Source of the DNA: Mycosynbacter sp964593465
GTDB taxonomy: Bacteria > Patescibacteriota > Saccharimonadia > Saccharimonadales > Saccharimonadaceae
Assembly: GCA_964593465.1 (NCBI GenBank)
Contig: CAZQJY010000002.1
Location: forward strand, 1-64,000
Direction of reading: 5' to 3'
DNA: 64,000 nt
Below are positions 59,912-64,000 of the stretch, piece after piece (position 1 is the first letter of the stretch; each line of letters opens with the position of its first letter). The notes beneath the pieces are model-generated. The model did not search any database. It was not told where the DNA came from and saw only the letters and a program-made list of their open reading frames with translations. A program made the position numbers and the translations under genes.

Positions 59912-61159
59912 TTACGATACACTTATCGTAGCAAACAGCTCATCCTTGGTCAATAACTTGGCCTCTGTATCACCACTGCGCGCTTTTAGCTCAAACTGGT
60001 TAGCCTCAACGAGCCTATCGCTCACTGTAAGTATGTAAGGAATCCCCATTAGCTCAGCGTCGGCAAACTTAGCACCTGGCCGTTCATCGCGATCGTCGTA
60101 AAGCACCTCCACTCCTCGCCCCTGTAATTCATCATAAAGCTCATCGGCCATCTCGCCACCCCTTTCACCAATAGATACAAGGTAAATTTTTGCTGGTGCA
60201 ATTGCTGCTGGCCACACCAATCCTTTTTCATCACCCAACTTCTCGGCAATCACACCCATAGCACGCGTAATACCAATACCATATGAGCCAATATGGAGGG
60301 AATGTCTCTGCCCATCCTCGCCAGTGTAATATAGTCCCATTTCGTCTGTTTTTTGCGTGCCAAAGTTAAAAATATTACCTGTTTCGGCTGTCTTGACCGG
60401 TTCTAGTTCATCGCGAGAGATACCAAGCTCTGCCACTGCATCATCAAGCACTTCTTCGTTAATAGCGATGTTCTTTTCTCGATGCAAGTAGATTATATCT
60501 TCCCCCGCTTCGCAAATAGTCTGAAATTCATGGCTAAATTTCGTAAATGCACCACCGCTTGCGAATGTAACATACGTGTCATCACCAATACCCAGACGAT
60601 CATACACACGCTTGTATGCCTCGATAGCCTGCTCGTAGTATCCTTCTAAATCTTCTTTGCTGGCATGAAACGAATACATATCTTTCATGACAAATTCGCG
60701 ACCACGCATAATACCGCTCTTGGCGCGCAACTCATTGCGCATTTTTGTCTGGAACTGATACACGCTCGCTGGAAGGTCTTTATAGCTCTTGATGTATTGT
60801 TTCATCATCTCAACAATTGGCTCTTCGTGGCTCCAGCCAAGCCCTAGCTCAGTGCCGTCTTGCAGTGCCGTCTTAAACCAAATATCCACTGTTTCATCAC
60901 TCCAACGATTTGTCTTCTCCCACACTTCTTTGCGTTGCAATCCTGTCATAATCAACTCATTCGAATCAATTGCATTCATCTCTTCACGTACAATTTGCTT
61001 AATCTTCTCAAGCACACGCATACCAAGTGGCAAATACGCATACACGCCCGCCATTTCTTTATATACAAACCCAGCCCGAATCAATAATTGAGCATTCTTT
61101 GACACCTCATCAGCTGGGCTGGTTTTGCTTGTTTTTGTAAAAAGATTTGAAACTCGCAT
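59912..61159 (-). CDS. proS: Prolyl-tRNA synthetase lacking the editing insertion
   Basis: 415 residues versus about 570 in the common bacterial form. Motifs 1 (AGVYAYLPLGMRVLEKI), 2 (RNELRAKSGIMRGREFVMKDMYSFH) and 3 (SYGIGITRAMGVI) and the anticodon domain are intact. The INS editing domain between motifs 2 and 3 is absent, as in mitochondrial and some alphaproteobacterial ProS. Cys or Ala mischarging would then depend on another factor. CGGAG precedes the ATG by about 10 bases. Confidence 0.93.
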   Translation of the reverse strand: MRVSNLFTKTSKTSPADEVSKNAQLLIRAGFVYKEMAGVYAYLPLGMRVLEKIKQIVREEMNAIDSNELIMTGLQRKEVWEKTNRWSDETVDIWFKTALQDGTELGLGWSHEEPIVEMMKQYIKSYKDLPASVYQFQTKMRNELRAKSGIMRGREFVMKDMYSFHASKEDLEGYYEQAIEAYKRVYDRLGIGDDTYVTFASGGAFTKFSHEFQTICEAGEDIIYLHREKNIAINEEVLDDAVAELGISRDELEPVKTAETGNIFNFGTQKTDEMGLYYTGEDGQRHSLHIGSYGIGITRAMGVIAEKLGDEKGLVWPAAIAPAKIYLVSIGERGGEMADELYDELQGRGVEVLYDDRDERPGAKFADAELMGIPYILTVSDRLVEANQFELKARSGDTEAKLLTKDELFATISVS

Positions 61160-61208
61160 AGTAAAATAGTCTCCGAAATAATTTATAGTTCCACAGGTGT
61201 CGTTACGT

Positions 61209-62054
61209 CTATTGTATCAGAGTAAAGCCCAAAAGCGGAGCGATAAACAGCATAAAAAATGCAACGCCGTTTTTGAGCATATGTACCAATATACCCGCCC
61301 ATACACTACCAGTATACTCACGTACTGCACCAATAAACACAGCAAGCACAGTCGTGCCAATCATCACGTTCCATTGCAATGGCGTATCAGGACCGGCATA
61401 TACATGCATGAGTCCGAACACAAAAGAGGTAAGCGCAATAGTCCAGAACGCATTATAGTATTGTCGCACACGTCCATATAGATATCCACGAAACAACAGC
61501 TCCTCGCACACAGGTGCAAGTACTACAAGTGTAAAGAAAGCTAGTTGCAGTTCATACCTTTGCGCAAGACTCTCAAAGCCAATCTGTTGCTCCGCACTGA
61601 TATCAAGCCCGGGTATCAGTACACTTGCCAAATACATCACAATACCAGAAGCTATGAGCGATGCAACAAACACAATGGGTGCGAGACCGATATCACGCCA
61701 CGCGGGTAGTCGTTGCCCCAGACCTATGTCTTGCCAAGTCAGTTTTTGACCAAGTAGTTTCCATGGTACGCCGATAGCCAACAATAGCGTCAGTGCGTAC
61801 ACAACCACCGATACAGCTGTCTGCAACACCGTATCATTTAGATAAACCACTGGTGACAGATCCAATCGTGTCAACATCCACATGACCGCAAATACAAGCA
61901 ATTGTGCTGCTGTAAATGCTACGACCGTCCATACAGAAAACGCAATTCCATAGCCAATACGCTTACCAGGCGGTATAGCATTTTTAGACTTTGTTAGCGG
62001 TTTTGGCGGCGACACAACCACTGTATGTTTCTGTGCATCTTTGCGTGTTGTCAT
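61209..62054 (-). CDS. CPBP intramembrane metalloprotease (Abi/CAAX family)
   Basis: 281 residues, about seven membrane segments, with the EELLFRGYLYGR glutamate motif and FGLMHVYAG histidine motif that define the family. Members cleave prenylated peptides or modify envelope stress signals. The ATG overlaps the rseP stop (ATGA), so the two membrane proteases are made together. Confidence 0.85.
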   Translation of the reverse strand: MTTRKDAQKHTVVVSPPKPLTKSKNAIPPGKRIGYGIAFSVWTVVAFTAAQLLVFAVMWMLTRLDLSPVVYLNDTVLQTAVSVVVYALTLLLAIGVPWKLLGQKLTWQDIGLGQRLPAWRDIGLAPIVFVASLIASGIVMYLASVLIPGLDISAEQQIGFESLAQRYELQLAFFTLVVLAPVCEELLFRGYLYGRVRQYYNAFWTIALTSFVFGLMHVYAGPDTPLQWNVMIGTTVLAVFIGAVREYTGSVWAGILVHMLKNGVAFFMLFIAPLLGFTLIQ

Positions 62055-63223
62055 CGCATTACCTTTCCTATGTCTGCTATCGTGATTAGTATTATCAGTC
62101 CGAATAACACCAGCATACCTGTACCTTGAATTGTCTCCTCGCGTTCCTTTGTGAGCAATTTACCACGCAACTTATAGATAGTCATAACTGTCCAGCGACC
62201 GCCATCTAGTGCGGGTATTGGCAATACATTCATCACTGCAAGGCTCAGTGATATGATAGCGGTGAGAAAGACAACAGGCACTACTCCCGCCTGTCCGGCC
62301 TGTGGGAAAATCACGCCCAAAATACCCACAGGACCAGCTACGCTATTACTGACACTCTCCAGTGAGCGTTCACCAGCTTTGCGCGTAGCTTCATCGCCAC
62401 TCCAGCGCTGCATAGTTCCGTGCACCAAGTCGACTAGCATGCCACCAAGCCCCTGTAGTGTCGCGCCAGTGAGCTGCACTGTCGTCCCGACGCCTACAAT
62501 TGGTGCCGACCATGTAGCATGGAGTACTTCCTGGGCACCCCCGCTTGCGCCAACACCCAAAAAGCCGCTTGTACCGCTATCCCTCAACTGCACCTCTATT
62601 GTTTTTGCTGTACCATCGCGTACATATTCCAGTATAGCTTTCTGGCCTGCATACTGTTTAGTGAGTTCGGTAAATTGCGCAGCATTGACGATTTTCGTAT
62701 CACCCATAGCGAGCAATATATCACCCTTTTGAAGCCCGGCTTTTTGCGCTGGCGATCCCTCTACGATTTGCGATACTGTCACGTTTGCCGCACCACGCTG
62801 CTCAATACGTGTATCTGCCGCTATACTAAATTGATTGTTCAATATTTTTGGCATACCCACCCAGGCCAAAATCGTAAATAGAATAATCGCCACAAGCCAA
62901 TTCATCGCTACACCAGCGAACAAGATTTTTGTCTTAACCCAATAACTCGCCGCACCGTAACCATCTTTGACAGTCGCCGCATCATATTCACCCTTGAGCC
63001 GTACAAATCCCCCGAGTGGTAGCCAGTTTACGCTATAGAGGACATTTTTGCCAAGAAAACTTTTCTTAACCTTCTTGCCCCAAGCAAGTGGTGGAAAGCC
63101 CACGCCAAATTCTTCTACTACCACACCATTACGCCGCGCAACAATACCGTGCCCTATTTCATGTACCACCACAAGCAATACCAAGATAAACAACCCCAGC
63201 AAAATCCCAAACAACAATTCCAT
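62051..63223 (-). CDS. rseP: RseP-type site-2 protease (M50)
   Basis: 390 residues: zinc motif HEIGHG in the first membrane segment, one PDZ domain (IVEGSPAQKAGLQKGDILLAMG), and the NVLPIPALDGG motif in a later segment. It cleaves membrane-embedded substrates such as anti-sigma factors or signal-peptide remnants. The ATG at 63223 is 3 bases after the uppS stop. Confidence 0.93.
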   Translation of the reverse strand: MELLFGILLGLFILVLLVVVHEIGHGIVARRNGVVVEEFGVGFPPLAWGKKVKKSFLGKNVLYSVNWLPLGGFVRLKGEYDAATVKDGYGAASYWVKTKILFAGVAMNWLVAIILFTILAWVGMPKILNNQFSIAADTRIEQRGAANVTVSQIVEGSPAQKAGLQKGDILLAMGDTKIVNAAQFTELTKQYAGQKAILEYVRDGTAKTIEVQLRDSGTSGFLGVGASGGAQEVLHATWSAPIVGVGTTVQLTGATLQGLGGMLVDLVHGTMQRWSGDEATRKAGERSLESVSNSVAGPVGILGVIFPQAGQAGVVPVVFLTAIISLSLAVMNVLPIPALDGGRWTVMTIYKLRGKLLTKEREETIQGTGMLVLFGLIILITIADIGKVMR

Positions 63224-63226
63224 CAA

Positions 63227-63925
63227 TTATTTCCCAAATCTTCTATTTCGCGTTTTGTATTCTTCTATAATACCGCTTACGTCTTCTTTTGTCATGTCTG
63301 GCCACGCATTATCAAGAAACAATAGCTCGCTATATGCCGCACGCCACAGCATGAAGTTGCTAATACGCTTATCACCACCACTCCGTACGATAATGTCGAC
63401 AGGTGGAATATCTGGCGCATACAGATATTGTTCGATTGTTTCAGGCAGTATAGCCTGCATATCCTCGCCTGCTTCTGCAGCTTTTTGCACCGCCTCGGCA
63501 ATCTCTAGCTGTCCACCGTAATTGAAACAGAGCGCTAGTGTACCGGCAGTATTGTCCTTTGTAGCCTCTTCAGCTTTGTCTATCTCCTTGAGGATTTTAT
63601 CGGCTACATTATCACGAGATCCAAGCACCCTTAGACGAATATTGTTATCCATAAAAACATGCAGATCTGACGACAACAACTTAAGCACCAACCCCATCAG
63701 CCTACTCACCTCATCTTCACTACGTTTCCAGTTCTCTGTACTAAAAATGTATGCAGACATATACGGCACACCGGCATCAAACGTCGCTTTGGCTACTTCT
63801 TGAATAGCATTGTAGCCTGCTAAATGCCCTTCATACGTTGGCAGCCCATACTGCTTTGCCCAACGTCTATTGCCGTCGACAATATAACCTATATGACGAG
63901 GTGCATCATCCTGACTAGTTGTCAT
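63227..63925 (-). CDS. uppS: Undecaprenyl diphosphate synthase
   Basis: 232-residue cis-prenyltransferase: IGYIVDGNRRWAKQYGL (catalytic Asp and diphosphate-binding region), STENWKRSEDEV and IIVRSGGDKRISNFMLWRAAYSEL. It builds the C55 carrier for lipid II from isoprenyl diphosphates. Its ATG overlaps the frr stop (TAATG). Confidence 0.95.
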   Translation of the reverse strand: MTTSQDDAPRHIGYIVDGNRRWAKQYGLPTYEGHLAGYNAIQEVAKATFDAGVPYMSAYIFSTENWKRSEDEVSRLMGLVLKLLSSDLHVFMDNNIRLRVLGSRDNVADKILKEIDKAEEATKDNTAGTLALCFNYGGQLEIAEAVQKAAEAGEDMQAILPETIEQYLYAPDIPPVDIIVRSGGDKRISNFMLWRAAYSELLFLDNAWPDMTKEDVSGIIEEYKTRNRRFGK

Positions 63926-64000
63926 TAGATTGTCAGGATATCTTTCTCTTTAGCCTTGAATACTTCATCAATTTTGCCGTTCATATCACCCATCAGCTTA
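63925..64000 (-). CDS. frr: 3' end of ribosome recycling factor gene
   Basis: The last 24 residues (ending KIDEVFKAKEKDILTI) match the conserved C-terminal helix of ribosome recycling factor. The TAA stop overlaps the uppS start. The order frr-uppS is near universal, which supports the call. The rest of the gene lies beyond the window. Confidence 0.85.
   Translation of the reverse strand, partial: KLMGDMNGKIDEVFKAKEKDILTI

Noticed and set aside
1..64000. CRISPR array, tRNA or rRNA genes, insertion sequences
   Set aside because: No regularly spaced repeats, no tRNA T-loop or cloverleaf in any gap, and no transposase motifs were found.

Overview
The window looks like part of a reduced Patescibacteria (CPR) chromosome, most likely Saccharibacteria (TM7). 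This is an inference from gene content: a compact dcw cluster without a local mur ligase set, type IV prepilins, short or simplified versions of universal enzymes, tightly overlapping genes and many small proteins of unknown function. TGA is used as a stop codon and a release factor 2 gene is present, so the recoded lineages (Gracilibacteria/Absconditabacteria) are unlikely. I recognise no tRNA, rRNA, CRISPR array or transposase.

Layout. 1-1240: a minus-strand run of very small genes (gene V-like ssDNA-binding protein, 58-aa coat-like protein, 50-aa and 46-aa proteins, one cut gene) that reads like the structural half of an integrated filamentous phage. It ends beside a 28-bp dif-like site at 1266-1293. 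Almost all genes to the right point toward that site, as expected near a replication terminus. 1780-10330: the dcw cell-wall/division cluster in reading order mraZ, rsmH, a 21-aa ORF, ftsL-like, ftsI, mraY, ftsW, murG, ftsQ, with MraZ-type operator repeats on the mraZ promoter and a large structured-RNA candidate between mraZ and rsmH. 10374-17845: YvcK-like factor, HAD phosphatase, LssY-C membrane protein, PIF1-like helicase, two prepilins, a DUF4868 (KwaB-like) gene and an unknown gene. 17845-19025: metK under a SAM-I riboswitch. 19029-30205: unknown genes, RNase HI, glyS, Nudix protein, a two-component pair fused into an operon with recO, xseAB, a flippase-like membrane protein and a THUMP/Trm11-like methylase.

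30254-39050: rpmA, a response regulator, the ftsE-ftsX-CHAP hydrolase-ctpA run (septal peptidoglycan hydrolysis), an LAETG-anchored surface protein and a divergent sortase. 39062-48827: DUF3817, prfB, M48 and M16 peptidases, secA, hpf, an FHA-domain protein and serS. 48847-58244: MacB/LolD-like ABC exporter, uppP, PspC/PadR stress pair, DUF2207 protein, FMN reductase, YdjM-like protein and lysS. 58502-64000: an unknown gene, greA, then proS, CPBP protease, rseP, uppS and the end of frr, the classical frr-uppS-rseP-proS neighbourhood without cdsA and dxr.

A recurring feature is a -10 hexamer (often extended, TGnTATAAT) lying 6-10 bases before the start codon of a first-in-operon gene. This implies leaderless mRNAs, whereas genes inside operons carry Shine-Dalgarno sequences or TAATG/ATGA couplings. 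Cell-envelope work dominates the window: lipid II synthesis and carrier recycling (mraY, murG, uppS, uppP), septation (ftsQ, ftsL, ftsI, ftsW, ftsEX), hydrolase control, protein export (secA), sorting (sortase) and membrane proteolysis.
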